From NCBI RefSeq assembly GCF_001238275.1, contig NZ_LGTB01000036.1:1-64000 (forward strand): DNA of 64,000 nt. The letters run 5' to 3'. The notes under the pieces were generated by a model. It searched no databases, had not been told where the DNA came from, and saw only the letters and a program-made list of their open reading frames with translations. The translations under genes and the position numbers were made by a program. Source of the DNA: Bradyrhizobium viridifuturi (GTDB lineage: Bacteria > Pseudomonadota > Alphaproteobacteria > Rhizobiales > Xanthobacteraceae). Below, piece after piece: positions 11,197 to 19,797 of this stretch. Position 1 is the stretch's first letter, and every line of letters begins with the position of its first letter.

Positions 11197-12378
11197 TCAC
11201 TTCTTGGTCTTGCCGGAATCCTTGACGGCCTCGAAGGTCGCGAACTCGACATTGTACAGCTCACCGTCGACCTTCTCGACCTTGCGAATGTAGATGTTCT
11301 GCACGATGTCGCGGGTTTCCGGATCGATCGAGATCGGGCCGCGCGGGCTCTCCCACTTCATGCCCTTCATCGCCTCGATCAGCTTGTCGCCGTCGGTCGC
11401 GCCATTGGTCTTCTTCAGCGCCTCGTAGATCAGATGGATGCCGTCATAGCCGCTCACCGCCATGAAGCCCGGCCGGTTGCCGAACGCCTTCTTGTAGGCG
11501 GCGACGAAGTCCTTGTTCATCTGGGACGGATGCGCCGCCGAATAGAGATGCGCGGTCACCGCGCCGAGCGCGGCATCGCCCATGTTGTTGAGCAGGTCGT
11601 CGTCCATGACGTCGCCGGGGCCGATCACCTTGATGCCGCTCTTGTCGAGCCCGCGCTCGGCATATTGCTTCATGAAGTTGCCGCCCTGCCCGGCCGGCAC
11701 GAACACGAACATCGCGTCGGGCTTGGAATCCTTCATGCGCTGCAGGAACGGCGCGAAGTCGGGATTGGCGAGCGGGACCTTGACCTCTTCCACGATCTCG
11801 CCACCGCCGGCGGTGAAGTGCTGCTTGAAGAAGGTCAGCGCGTCGTTGCCCGGCGCGTAGTCGGAGGTCAGCGTCGCGACCTTCTTGATGCCGTTCTTGA
11901 CCGCCCAGTCGCCGATGATGGTGGAGGACTGCGCCAGCGTGAAGCTGGTGCGCACGATGTAGGGCGAGCGCTCGGTGATGATCGAGGTGCCGGCCGCCAT
12001 CACGACTTCCGGGATCTTGGCCTGCGTCGCGAGCGGCGCGGCGGCCAGCGCCGCAGGCGTCACACCGAAGCCTGCGATGAAATTGACCTTGTCGTTGACG
12101 ATCAGTTCCTGTGCGAGCCGCTTGGTATTGTCGGGCACCGCGGCGTCATCCTTCAGGATGATCTCGATCTTCTTGCCGGCGACGGTGTCGCCCTTCTGCT
12201 GCATGTAAAGCTTGATGGCATTGTCAATCTGCTTGCCGGTCGAGGCCTGGCCGCCGGTCATCGGCAGGATCAAACCAATCTTGACGGCGTCGTCCGCCCG
12301 CGCCGGCACGCCGGCGCATACCCCGCAAAGCACGACCGAAGCAGCGCCCCACAGCAACATGTTGCGACGATTGAACAT
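11197..12378 (-). CDS. livK: Periplasmic substrate-binding protein of a Liv-type ABC transporter
   Basis: The protein is a two-lobed periplasmic binding protein of the leucine/amide family (DDAVKIGLILPMTGG just after the signal peptide). It delivers the ligand to LivHM. The start chosen is ATG 12378 (MFNRRNMLLWG), giving 393 residues, with GGAGGG about 6 bases upstream. The in-frame ATG at 12384 abuts that Shine-Dalgarno directly and is less likely. The signal peptide (about 1-27, ending PARA) has a twin-arginine-like NRRNML start, so Tat export is possible. The ligand is unknown. The co-transcribed MetE-like gene may hint at a sulfur compound, which is only inference. Confidence 0.88.
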   Translation of the reverse strand: MFNRRNMLLWGAASVVLCGVCAGVPARADDAVKIGLILPMTGGQASTGKQIDNAIKLYMQQKGDTVAGKKIEIILKDDAAVPDNTKRLAQELIVNDKVNFIAGFGVTPAALAAAPLATQAKIPEVVMAAGTSIITERSPYIVRTSFTLAQSSTIIGDWAVKNGIKKVATLTSDYAPGNDALTFFKQHFTAGGGEIVEEVKVPLANPDFAPFLQRMKDSKPDAMFVFVPAGQGGNFMKQYAERGLDKSGIKVIGPGDVMDDDLLNNMGDAALGAVTAHLYSAAHPSQMNKDFVAAYKKAFGNRPGFMAVSGYDGIHLIYEALKKTNGATDGDKLIEAMKGMKWESPRGPISIDPETRDIVQNIYIRKVEKVDGELYNVEFATFEAVKDSGKTKK

Positions 12379-12746
12379 CGACATCCCTCCCCCTTCCATT
12401 GTTCTGCCTCGAGCCGAGTGCCCGGCCCTTGCCTCAACCTTAACCCAAGCACGTCGCGGCCGGGCCGCTACGCGACAAGGCGTCTCGATGCGCCCTGTTG
12501 TCAATCGGACGATGGACGTGTGTCGCGCGCGGCACGATCGGGCCGAACCACGACGATAAGTATCAGGATACCAGAATTATTCTCCGAAACTCAACGCCCC
12601 CAAAGAGAACCGATCTGGCGCATCCAAAGCCTTAACCTTCCCATTGTTTGTACGATCGTACAAATCAATCGCCAATGTCAACAAACAAGCACAATTGCAG
12701 CCGAACGGTCACGCCCAAGATCATGATCCATAAAGACCAGGGCCGT
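12379..12746. other. Divergent intergenic region between livK and a lipoprotein gene
   Basis: This 368-base gene-free stretch should carry the livK promoter (leftward) and the lipoprotein promoter (rightward). The only strong signal is the perfect palindrome at 12647-12664, annotated separately. In-frame upstream extensions of both genes exist but lack ribosome binding sites. I could not assign promoter boxes with confidence. Confidence 0.5.
12647..12664. promoter_or_regulatory. Perfect 18-base palindrome, probable repressor operator
   Basis: TTTGTACGATCGTACAAA reads identically on both strands. It lies 82 bases before the lipoprotein start and about 268 bases before livK. TACG..CGTA half-sites in an odd-spaced dyad like this are typical of TetR-family operators, but no TetR gene is in the window. 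Confidence 0.55.
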
Positions 12747-13034
12747 ATGCTGCTGCCAATGCCGATCTTCACACGTCACATCCCTGTCCTGATCGCCCTC
12801 GCGCTCGCGGCCTGTGCGCTCGGGGGATGCAGTTCAATGAACCAAAAGGTCTCGGCCGGCATGGCCGACTACATTCCGGCCTGGGCCGGCGGCCTGCCCG
12901 CCGATGCGCCACCGCGGCCGGGCACCCCCGAGTATGACAAGTTCATGCAGGAACGGGAGCGCAAGCGCCTGATGCCGGCGGCCGAGCGCGGCGACGACGC
13001 CAAGCCGGCGGCGACGCAGAGCGCTGCCCACTGA
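12747..13034 (+). CDS. Small lipoprotein of unknown function
   Basis: From ATG 12747 the protein is 95 residues, with a hydrophobic signal followed by a lipobox ALGGC and then SSMNQ, so it is probably lipidated and membrane-anchored. The mature part is short, Pro/Ala/Arg-rich and without a recognisable domain. It contains GTPEYDKFMQERERKRL, a motif I associate with small hypothetical proteins of the group. The frame stays open upstream to 12648, but the residues there look random. A second ATG at 12759 is possible. It converges with the phosphodiesterase gene with a 9-base gap. Confidence 0.65.
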   Translation: MLLPMPIFTRHIPVLIALALAACALGGCSSMNQKVSAGMADYIPAWAGGLPADAPPRPGTPEYDKFMQERERKRLMPAAERGDDAKPAATQSAAH

Positions 13035-13043
13035 GCGTGCGGC

Positions 13044-13829
13044 CTAGTCGAGGGCATCCTCGCTGATGATTTCGCCGCGGTAGCCGAACTCCACCATGTG
13101 CACGGTGACGTAGCCGTCGCCGATGAACGCCACACCGTAGGACTCCGGCAGATCGGCAACCGTCAGCACCTCGGCGAACACCGGATAGCTGGCGTGGTTC
13201 GTTCCGCGCAGCGAGGTTGTGGGAACGCCGGCGACCGAGCCGCTCAGCACCATGTGGCAGTGGCCGAAGAAAATATGGCGGATCTTGCTCCGGTGCCTTG
13301 CGATGATCGAGCGGAACGCGGCACCGTCAAGCAGGCCGATCCTGTCCACCGGGCCGATATGGGTCGGGAATGGATTGTGATGCATGAACAGAAAGAACGG
13401 TCCGTCATGCTCCGATAGCTGCCGTTCCAGCCAGGCCCGCCGCGTCTCGCAAAAGCTGCCGGCGGCCGTCTGCGGCTCGTAGGTGTCGAGCAGCAAGACG
13501 CGTCCGACCGACGTGTCGTGAGCGCCCTGCGCGAAGCCGTCTGCGTCTGCGCCTTCGGGAAACACGCCGAGAAACGTCTCGCGATGGTCGTGGTTGCCGA
13601 TACAGAGCCGCACCGGGATCGGAAAGCCGCTCAGGCGTTGGCGCAGCAATTGATAGTCCGCGAGGTCGCCGATATCGGAAAGATCGCCCGAGATGACCAT
13701 CAGTTCGGCGTCGCGATGATCGGCAAGCACGTGCTCCAGCGCGCGCTCGAAATTCTGCAGCGGATCACGACCGAAGATCGTCTTCCCCGGCGTCGTCAGA
13801 TGGATATCGCTCATGTGGATGAGCTTCAT
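13044..13829 (-). CDS. CpdA-like calcineurin-type phosphodiesterase
   Basis: The 261-residue metallophosphoesterase has all five metal-binding motifs: Asp8/His10 (SDIH), Asp49 (SGDLSD), Asn79-His80 (GNHDH), MHHNP and GHCH. This arrangement matches the class III cyclic nucleotide phosphodiesterases (CpdA) and related glycerophosphodiesterases, so cAMP or another small phosphodiester is the likely substrate. The start is ATG 13829 (MKLIHMSDIHL). The frame is open 32 codons further up, but that part has no family similarity. The next gene upstream is purU, 65 bases away. Confidence 0.82.
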   Translation of the reverse strand: MKLIHMSDIHLTTPGKTIFGRDPLQNFERALEHVLADHRDAELMVISGDLSDIGDLADYQLLRQRLSGFPIPVRLCIGNHDHRETFLGVFPEGADADGFAQGAHDTSVGRVLLLDTYEPQTAAGSFCETRRAWLERQLSEHDGPFFLFMHHNPFPTHIGPVDRIGLLDGAAFRSIIARHRSKIRHIFFGHCHMVLSGSVAGVPTTSLRGTNHASYPVFAEVLTVADLPESYGVAFIGDGYVTVHMVEFGYRGEIISEDALD

Positions 13830-13893
13830 GCAGCACCTCGATGCAAGGGCGACGCCACAACGGTCAAAGCGCGACAATGGGTGAAGGCGCAGA

Positions 13894-14757
13894 TCAGTCC
13901 ACGAACACCACCGTCTTGCGGCCATTGAGGATGACGCGGTCGGCGAGATGGTAGCGGATCGCGCGCGCCAGCACGCGGCGCTCGATGTCGCGGCCCTTGC
14001 GCACCAGATCCTCGGGCGTGTCGCGATGGCTGATGCGCTCGACGTCCTGGTCGATGATCGGCCCCTCGTCGAGATCGCTGGTGACGTAGTGCGCCGTGGC
14101 GCCGATCAGCTTGACGCCGCGCTCATGGGCCTGGTGGTAGGGCTTGGCGCCCTTGAAGCCCGGCAGGAAGGAATGATGGATGTTGATGCAGCGGCCCGAC
14201 AGCCGCGCCGACATCTCGTCGGACAGGATCTGCATGTAGCGGGCCAGCACCACGAGATCGGTCTGGGTGTCCTGCGCCAGCTTCCATACCGCGTCCTCCT
14301 GCTGCCGCTTGGTCTCCTTGGTGACCGGCAGATGGTGGAACGGGATATCGCCGAAATCGAGCGAGCCATAGGTTTCGCGCGGATGGTTGGAGACAACAGC
14401 GGTCGGGATCATCTCAAGCTCGCCGGTGCGCCAGCGATACAGGATATCGACCAGGCAGTGATCGGACTTGGAGACCAGCAGCATCACCCGGCGGCGGCTG
14501 GCGCGGTCGCGCATCTGCCAGTCCATGCCGAAACGTTCGGCGATCGCGGCAAAACCGGTCTGCAGCGCCGGCAGCCCGACCGCGAGGTCGGCTGCGGTGA
14601 ACACCACGCGCATGAAGAACTTGCCGGTCTCGACATCGTTGAATTGCTGGGCGTCCAGGATGTTCTGGCCGTTATGCGCGAGGAAGGTCGAGACCGCGGA
14701 GACGATCCCCGGTCGATCCGGACAGGACAGGGTCAGAACGAATTGATGGTCGGGCAT
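13894..14757 (-). CDS. purU: Formyltetrahydrofolate deformylase
   Basis: It hydrolyses 10-formyltetrahydrofolate to formate and tetrahydrofolate, balancing the one-carbon pool. The 287 residues split into an N-terminal ACT domain (about 1-85, LSCPDRPGIVSAVSTFL) and a formyltransferase-type catalytic domain (about 90-287). Active-site features are HHSFLPGFKGAKPYHQA and GATAHYVTSDLDEGPII, with catalytic Asn/His/Asp positions conserved. The ATG at 14757 has no strong Shine-Dalgarno. It is transcribed away from the HemD-like gene. Confidence 0.93.
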   Translation of the reverse strand: MPDHQFVLTLSCPDRPGIVSAVSTFLAHNGQNILDAQQFNDVETGKFFMRVVFTAADLAVGLPALQTGFAAIAERFGMDWQMRDRASRRRVMLLVSKSDHCLVDILYRWRTGELEMIPTAVVSNHPRETYGSLDFGDIPFHHLPVTKETKRQQEDAVWKLAQDTQTDLVVLARYMQILSDEMSARLSGRCINIHHSFLPGFKGAKPYHQAHERGVKLIGATAHYVTSDLDEGPIIDQDVERISHRDTPEDLVRKGRDIERRVLARAIRYHLADRVILNGRKTVVFVD

Positions 14758-14893
14758 GCCAATTGACCAAAGCTTGAGCAGGTATGTGGAACGATCATTT
14801 TCGGCCCCCGTCTATCACCGCAGGCGGCCTTGCGCCAATCCCGGCGCGGGGGTCAAATCGAACAAATGACGACAATGTTTGTTAAGGACCATC

Positions 14894-15736
14894 ATGGCTG
14901 ACCGGCTGAACGGCTACCGTATCCTGATCCTCGAGACGCGCGAGGAGGCGCAGTTTTCCCGCCTGCTCGCCGAGCAGGGCGCCGAGGTGCTGCAATGCCC
15001 GATGTTCACCATCCACGACGCGCCGGATCCGGCGCCGATCGAGGCCTGGATCCGACGCGCGATCGCCCGCCCACTCGACGAACTCGTGCTGATGACCGGT
15101 GAAGGCCTGCGCCGGTTGATGAAGGTCGTACGGCGGATTGGGGTCGAGACAGAGTTTGTGGGCAGCCTCGCCAAGGCGCGCAAATTCGCCCGCGGGCCGA
15201 AGCCTGGCCGGGCGCTACGCGAGATCGGGCTCGAGCCGCAGATGACGACGGAGAAGCCGACGTCGGAAGGCGTCGCCGAGATGCTGTCGAAGCTCGACCT
15301 AAGCGGCCACCGCCTCGGCCTGCAGCTCTATCCGGACAAGGACCACGCCACCCTGATCGGCGCGATCAAGGCGCAGGGCGCCGAGGTCGATACGGTGCTG
15401 CCCTATGTCTATGATGCGCAGGCAGCCGACGCCAACATCGTCACTGCGATCGAGGAGATGGCGCGGGGCCGAATTGACGCGATCGCGCTGACGAGTTCCG
15501 GCCAGGTCCGCCGCTTGCTCGAGGTGGCACAGGCGCACAAGTGCGAGGCGCAATTGCGCGAGGGCCTCGAGCGCACGCCGATCGCCTCCGTCGGGCCCGT
15601 GGTGTCGGATGAACTGAAGACTTACGGCTTGCGCACGGACATCTATCCGGCCAACGACGCGTTCTTCATGAAGCCGCTGATCTCGGCGATGGCGACAGCA
15701 CTGGCGAAGGCGCCGCCGCGCGCAACGGCGACGTAG
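14894..15736 (+). CDS. Uroporphyrinogen-III synthase-like protein
   Basis: The 280-residue protein has the two-lobe layout of HemD (uroporphyrinogen-III synthase), with ILILETREEAQFSRLL at the N-terminus, LTSSGQVRRLLEVA in the middle and ASVGPVVSDELKTYG near the C-terminus. The start is ATG 14894 with AAGGA at 14884-14888, 5 bases away. A TTG 15 bases upstream is not needed. HemD proteins are very divergent, and a canonical hemD normally sits with hemC. This isolated copy may be the tetrapyrrole enzyme or a paralogue with another role. Confidence 0.75.
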   Translation: MADRLNGYRILILETREEAQFSRLLAEQGAEVLQCPMFTIHDAPDPAPIEAWIRRAIARPLDELVLMTGEGLRRLMKVVRRIGVETEFVGSLAKARKFARGPKPGRALREIGLEPQMTTEKPTSEGVAEMLSKLDLSGHRLGLQLYPDKDHATLIGAIKAQGAEVDTVLPYVYDAQAADANIVTAIEEMARGRIDAIALTSSGQVRRLLEVAQAHKCEAQLREGLERTPIASVGPVVSDELKTYGLRTDIYPANDAFFMKPLISAMATALAKAPPRATAT

Positions 15737-15746
15737 CATTTCGGCG

Positions 15747-16703
15747 CTACAGCGCCGCCTGCTTCGCCTCGTTCAGATAGGCCTGGTACGCGAGCTTGAT
15801 GCCATCCTCGAGCGAGGTGGTGGCGCGCCAGCCGAGCTTGGCGAGCCTGTTGACGTCGAGCAGCTTGCGCGGCGTGCCGTCGGGACGTGAGGTGTCGAAG
15901 CTGATCTCACCGCGGTAGCCGACGGCGGCGGCAACGATGCGGGCGAATTCGGCGATCGTGATGTCCTCGCCGGTGCCGATATTGACCAGCTCCGACGAGG
16001 AGTAGGTCTTCATCAAATAAATGCAGGCGTCGGCGAGATCGTCGACATAGAGGAATTCACGGCGCGGCGTGCCCGTGCCCCACACCACGACATCGGCGGC
16101 GCCTGCGACCTCGGCCTCATGGAAGCGGCGGATCAGCGCCGCGACGACGTGGCTGTATTCGGGATGATAATTGTCGCCGGGACCGTAGAGGTTGGTCGGC
16201 ATCACGCTGATGAAATCGGCGCCATATTGGCTTCGATAGGCCTCGGTCATCTTGATGCCGGCGATCTTGGCGATGGCATAAGGCTCGTTGGTCGGCTCCA
16301 GCGGGCCGGTCAGCATCGAGTCCTCGCGCAGCGGCTGCGGCGCGAGGCGCGGATAGATGCAGGACGAGCCGAAGAACATCAGCTTCTCGCAGCCATTGGC
16401 ATGCGCCGCCTGGATCACATTGGTCGAGATCGCCAGATTGTCGTAGAGGAATTCCGCCCGCAGCGTGTTGTTGGCGACGATGCCGCCGACCTTGGCGGCG
16501 GCAAGGAACACCGCCTGCGGCCGCTTCGCGGCAAACCAGGCGTTGACCGCCCCTTGGTCGCGCAGATCGACCTCGCCGCGCGACACGGTCAGGAGATCGA
16601 CCTGTTCGCGCGCCAGCCGGCGCACCAGCGCCGAGCCGACCATGCCGCGATGGCCGGCGACGAAAACCGTCTTGCCCTTCAGTTCAAACGCCGTGCTTGC
16701 CAT
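15747..16703 (-). CDS. fcl: GDP-L-fucose synthase
   Basis: It epimerises and reduces GDP-4-keto-6-deoxymannose to GDP-L-fucose using NADPH. The Rossmann motif GHRGMVGS (17-24), catalytic Ser in GSSCIYP (112-118) and Tyr142/Lys146 in YAIAK are intact in 318 residues. The start is ATG 16703, with AGGA 8 bases upstream. An ATG at 16712 is also in frame. It overlaps the end of gmd by 20 bases, so the two are translated together and supply fucose for surface glycans (or, in rhizobia, Nod factor). Confidence 0.93.
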   Translation of the reverse strand: MASTAFELKGKTVFVAGHRGMVGSALVRRLAREQVDLLTVSRGEVDLRDQGAVNAWFAAKRPQAVFLAAAKVGGIVANNTLRAEFLYDNLAISTNVIQAAHANGCEKLMFFGSSCIYPRLAPQPLREDSMLTGPLEPTNEPYAIAKIAGIKMTEAYRSQYGADFISVMPTNLYGPGDNYHPEYSHVVAALIRRFHEAEVAGAADVVVWGTGTPRREFLYVDDLADACIYLMKTYSSSELVNIGTGEDITIAEFARIVAAAVGYRGEISFDTSRPDGTPRKLLDVNRLAKLGWRATTSLEDGIKLAYQAYLNEAKQAAL

Positions 16704-17769
16704 GGGCCGCATCCTGCCTCGCCTCGACGAGATCGCTGGCGACCATTTCCTTCACCAGCTGCGCGAACGGTGTCTTCGGCGCCCAGCCGAGCTGGGCGCG
16801 CGCCTTGCTGGCGTCGCCGATCAGAAGATCGACCTCGGTCGGGCGGAAATAGGCCGGGTCGATCTGCACCAGCGTGGTGCCGGACGCCTTGTCGACGCCG
16901 ATCTCCTCGACGCCCTTGCCGCGCCATTCGATGCTGCGGCCGACCTCGGCAAACGCCAGTTCGACGAACTCGCGCACCGAGCGCGTCTCGCCGGTCGCGA
17001 GCACGAAGTCGCCGGGCTCATCCGCCTGCAGGATCTTGTGCATGCCCTCGACATAGTCGCGGGCGTGACCCCAGTCGCGCTTGGCATCGAGATTGCCGAG
17101 ATAGAGCTTGTTCTCGAGGCCGACTTCGATGCGGGCGACGGCGCGGGTGATCTTGCGCGTCACGAAGGTCTCGCCGCGGATCGGGCTCTCATGGTTGAAC
17201 AGGATGCCGTTGCTGGCGAACATGCCGTAGGCCTCGCGGTAGTTCACCGTGATCCAGTAGCCGTAGAGCTTGGCGACGCCATAGGGCGAGCGCGGATAGA
17301 ACGGCGTCGTCTCCTTCTGCGGCACCTCCTGCACCAGCCCGTACAGCTCCGAGGTCGAGGCCTGGTAGAACCGGGTCTCCTTTTCCATGCCGAGGATGCG
17401 GATCGCCTCCAGCAGGCGCAGCACGCCGATGGCGTCGGCGTTGGCGGTGTATTCCGGGCTTTCGAAACTGACCTGGACGTGGCTCTGGGCGGCGAGGTTG
17501 TAGATCTCGGTCGGCCGGATCTGCTGCATCAGCCGGATCAGATTGGTCGAATCGGTCATGTCGCCGTAGTGCATCAGGAACGGCACGTTGCCGGCATGCG
17601 GGTCCTGATAGAGATGATCGACGCGCGCGGTGTTGAACGAGGACGAGCGGCGCTTGATCCCGTGCACGGTGTAGCCGAGCCCGAGCAGATATTCGGCGAG
17701 ATACGCGCCGTCCTGCCCGGTGACGCCGGTGATCAGCGCAACGCGCCGCTTTGAGTCCTGAGCCGTCAT
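16684..17769 (-). CDS. gmd: GDP-mannose 4,6-dehydratase
   Basis: It converts GDP-D-mannose to GDP-4-keto-6-deoxymannose, the first step to GDP-fucose. The 361 residues include GVTGQDG (15-21), STSELYG (138-144) and the catalytic Tyr163/Lys167 pair in YGVAK. The start is ATG 17769 with GGAG 5 bases upstream. The in-frame extension to 17850 has no family similarity. It is followed by fcl with overlap. The Crp/Fnr gene upstream on the same strand leaves a 143-base gap that could hold a promoter. Confidence 0.95.
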   Translation of the reverse strand: MTAQDSKRRVALITGVTGQDGAYLAEYLLGLGYTVHGIKRRSSSFNTARVDHLYQDPHAGNVPFLMHYGDMTDSTNLIRLMQQIRPTEIYNLAAQSHVQVSFESPEYTANADAIGVLRLLEAIRILGMEKETRFYQASTSELYGLVQEVPQKETTPFYPRSPYGVAKLYGYWITVNYREAYGMFASNGILFNHESPIRGETFVTRKITRAVARIEVGLENKLYLGNLDAKRDWGHARDYVEGMHKILQADEPGDFVLATGETRSVREFVELAFAEVGRSIEWRGKGVEEIGVDKASGTTLVQIDPAYFRPTEVDLLIGDASKARAQLGWAPKTPFAQLVKEMVASDLVEARQDAAHGKHGV

Positions 17770-17912
17770 ATCATCTCCAGAGAGCGCGAGACCGCGCGAT
17801 CCCGACGAGGCCGGTCTGTAGCATCCGGCCACCTCCAAGTCTAATGGCATAATCGTTTGGAATCAGGGCCTTAAAGCCTTGAAAACCCGGTTCGATGCGG
17901 TCTGGGGCCCGC

Positions 17913-18587
17913 TCATTCGCCGTAGTGGCGCAGCCGGTCGAGGTTGATGATGGTCACCCCGCCATATTCGAGCCGCAGCAGCCCCTCGCGCTCGAGCCGC
18001 TTCAGGCACTGGTTGGCATTCTGCCGGGAGATGCCGGACAGCGCCCCGATCTCCTCCTGGGTGATCTCCAGATGCAAGGTGAGGTCGGGATAGAGGATCG
18101 GGTTGAACAGCGAGGCGATCGAGCGCGCCAGCCGCGCCGTCGCGTCCAGCGTCCGGCCATATTCGAGCAATGCGATGAACTGGCCGAGCCGTTCGTTGAG
18201 CGACCCCACCAGGAAGCGGTTGAAGCCGACGCTGTTCTCGAACAGCCAGACGAAGGTCCGACGGTCCATCATCGCGAGGCGCGTGTCGCGCAGCGCGACG
18301 ACGTCGTAGCGTCGCAGTTCGTTCTTGAGCACGGTCCCCTCGCCGAACCAGGCTCCGGCGGTGAGGCCCGCAAAGCTCGCGGCCTTGCCGCCGCGCGAGA
18401 CGATGCCCATCCGCGCCAGCCCGGTCACGATGCCGGTCCAGTACTGAAAATTGTCGCCGCGCATGAAGATGAATTCGTTAGCGCGGTAGGACTTCTCGGA
18501 AATGCCGGCGCGCGCGATTTCGATTTCTTGCTCGCTCAATTCGCGCGACCAGGCCGCGATGCGCTTCAGGTAATCAGCAGCAATCAT
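17913..18587 (-). CDS. Crp/Fnr-family transcriptional regulator
   Basis: The 224-residue protein has an N-terminal cyclic-nucleotide-binding-like beta-barrel (about 25-130) and a C-terminal winged helix. The recognition region ITQEEIGALSGISRQNANQC is followed by KRLEREGLL. There is no N-terminal cysteine cluster for an Fe-S centre, so it is not a canonical Fnr. Start choice is uncertain: ATG 18587 is used, and GTG 18620 would add 11 residues. It lies just upstream of gmd-fcl on the same strand and may regulate them, which is inference. Confidence 0.85.
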   Translation of the reverse strand: MIAADYLKRIAAWSRELSEQEIEIARAGISEKSYRANEFIFMRGDNFQYWTGIVTGLARMGIVSRGGKAASFAGLTAGAWFGEGTVLKNELRRYDVVALRDTRLAMMDRRTFVWLFENSVGFNRFLVGSLNERLGQFIALLEYGRTLDATARLARSIASLFNPILYPDLTLHLEITQEEIGALSGISRQNANQCLKRLEREGLLRLEYGGVTIINLDRLRHYGE

Positions 18588-18975
18588 TCTAGCGACGGCA
18601 TCCCATCCAAGATATTGCACCGCAGCAACGCCGTGCGCAAAGCCAGGTCACCCGAGGCCTGGAATGCCAGCGAAAATTCCTGACCAAATGTCGGGCACAT
18701 GACAATTCAACCTATCGCTTTCTCGTATTCAGAGCCACCTCGCGTAACGCCGCGCGCAGCGCCTTGATGGATCGCTGAAGGCGGACGACGCGCGAGCGGG
18801 CTTGCAGGCGGGTGCGGCGTTACCGCGCATGACGCAGGCGATCGGGGCGAGCGATGCTCCCGGACGCCGGCATCATTAGTCGGGTGGTTTCCGTCGGCGG
18901 CCCATGTAAGATCGAACCGAGCTCGAAACGAAAGATAAAGAGCGCGCCAAAGCGCCCGTATCTGGAGGGAACAGG
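18588..18975. other. Divergent intergenic region between the Crp/Fnr gene and the second Liv operon
   Basis: This 388-base stretch has no convincing gene. It contains a 10-base inverted repeat (GTAACGCCGC at 18744-18753 and its complement at 18814-18823), 60 bases apart, in GC-rich sequence. A good Shine-Dalgarno, GGAGGGA (18964-18970), precedes the GTG start of the next gene. Promoters for both flanking genes should lie here, but I cannot place them. Confidence 0.45.
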
Positions 18976-19797
18976 GTGGCCAACAGTCTCGAGGTGCGCG
19001 GAGTCTCATTGCGCTTTGGCGGCGTCCGCGCGCTGACCGATGTGAGCTTCAGCGTCAACGAGGGAGAGCTGTTCTCGATCATCGGCCCGAACGGCGCCGG
19101 CAAGACCTCGATCGTCAACTGCATCTCCGGCCGCTACCGGCCGACCGAAGGCCAGCTGTTCTATCGCGGCCAGGACATCACCGGCCTCACCCCGAACGCG
19201 CGGCCCCGCCTCGGCATCGGCCGGACTTTCCAGAACCTCGCGCTGTTCCACCATATGAGCGTGCTCGACAACATCATGGTCGGCCGCCATCACCTGCTGA
19301 AGAACAACTTCATCACGGGGTCGCTGTACTGGCTCACCGGTGCGCGCCGCGAGGAGCTGGAGCACCGGCGCAAGGTCGAGGAGATCATCGACTTCCTCGA
19401 TCTGCAATCGGTGCGCAAGGCAACCGCCGGCACCCTGCCCTATGGCCTGCGCAAGCGCGTCGAGCTCGCCCGTGCGATGGCGCTCGAGCCGCAGCTGATC
19501 CTGCTCGACGAGCCGATGGCCGGCATGAACTTCGAAGAGAAGGAGGACATGGCGCGCTACATCGTCGATCTCAACGAAGAGTTCGGCATGACGGTGATGA
19601 TGATCGAGCACGACATGGGTGTCGTGATGGACATCTCCCACCGCGTCATGGTGCTCGACTTCGGCCGCAAGATCGCCGAGGGCGACCCGGCAACGGTGCT
19701 CGCCGATCCCCACGTCAAGCGCGCCTATCTCGGCGAAGAGGACGAGGTGCTGGTCGATCCCGACGACAAGCCGGCGGTGCGGGAGAGCGCGGCATGA
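18976..19797 (+). CDS. Liv-type ABC transporter ATPase (LivG type), second system
   Basis: The 273-residue ATPase has Walker A GPNGAGKTS (37-45), the LPYGLRK form of the ABC signature and Walker B LILLDEP. The C-terminal extension (EEDEVLVDPDDKPAV) is longer than in LivG of the first system. It starts with GTG at 18976 behind GGAGGGA. The stop overlaps the start of the CoA ligase gene (ATGA), which ties the transporter to that enzyme. It opens a plus-strand operon of six genes running to 26215. Confidence 0.9.
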   Translation: MANSLEVRGVSLRFGGVRALTDVSFSVNEGELFSIIGPNGAGKTSIVNCISGRYRPTEGQLFYRGQDITGLTPNARPRLGIGRTFQNLALFHHMSVLDNIMVGRHHLLKNNFITGSLYWLTGARREELEHRRKVEEIIDFLDLQSVRKATAGTLPYGLRKRVELARAMALEPQLILLDEPMAGMNFEEKEDMARYIVDLNEEFGMTVMMIEHDMGVVMDISHRVMVLDFGRKIAEGDPATVLADPHVKRAYLGEEDEVLVDPDDKPAVRESAA

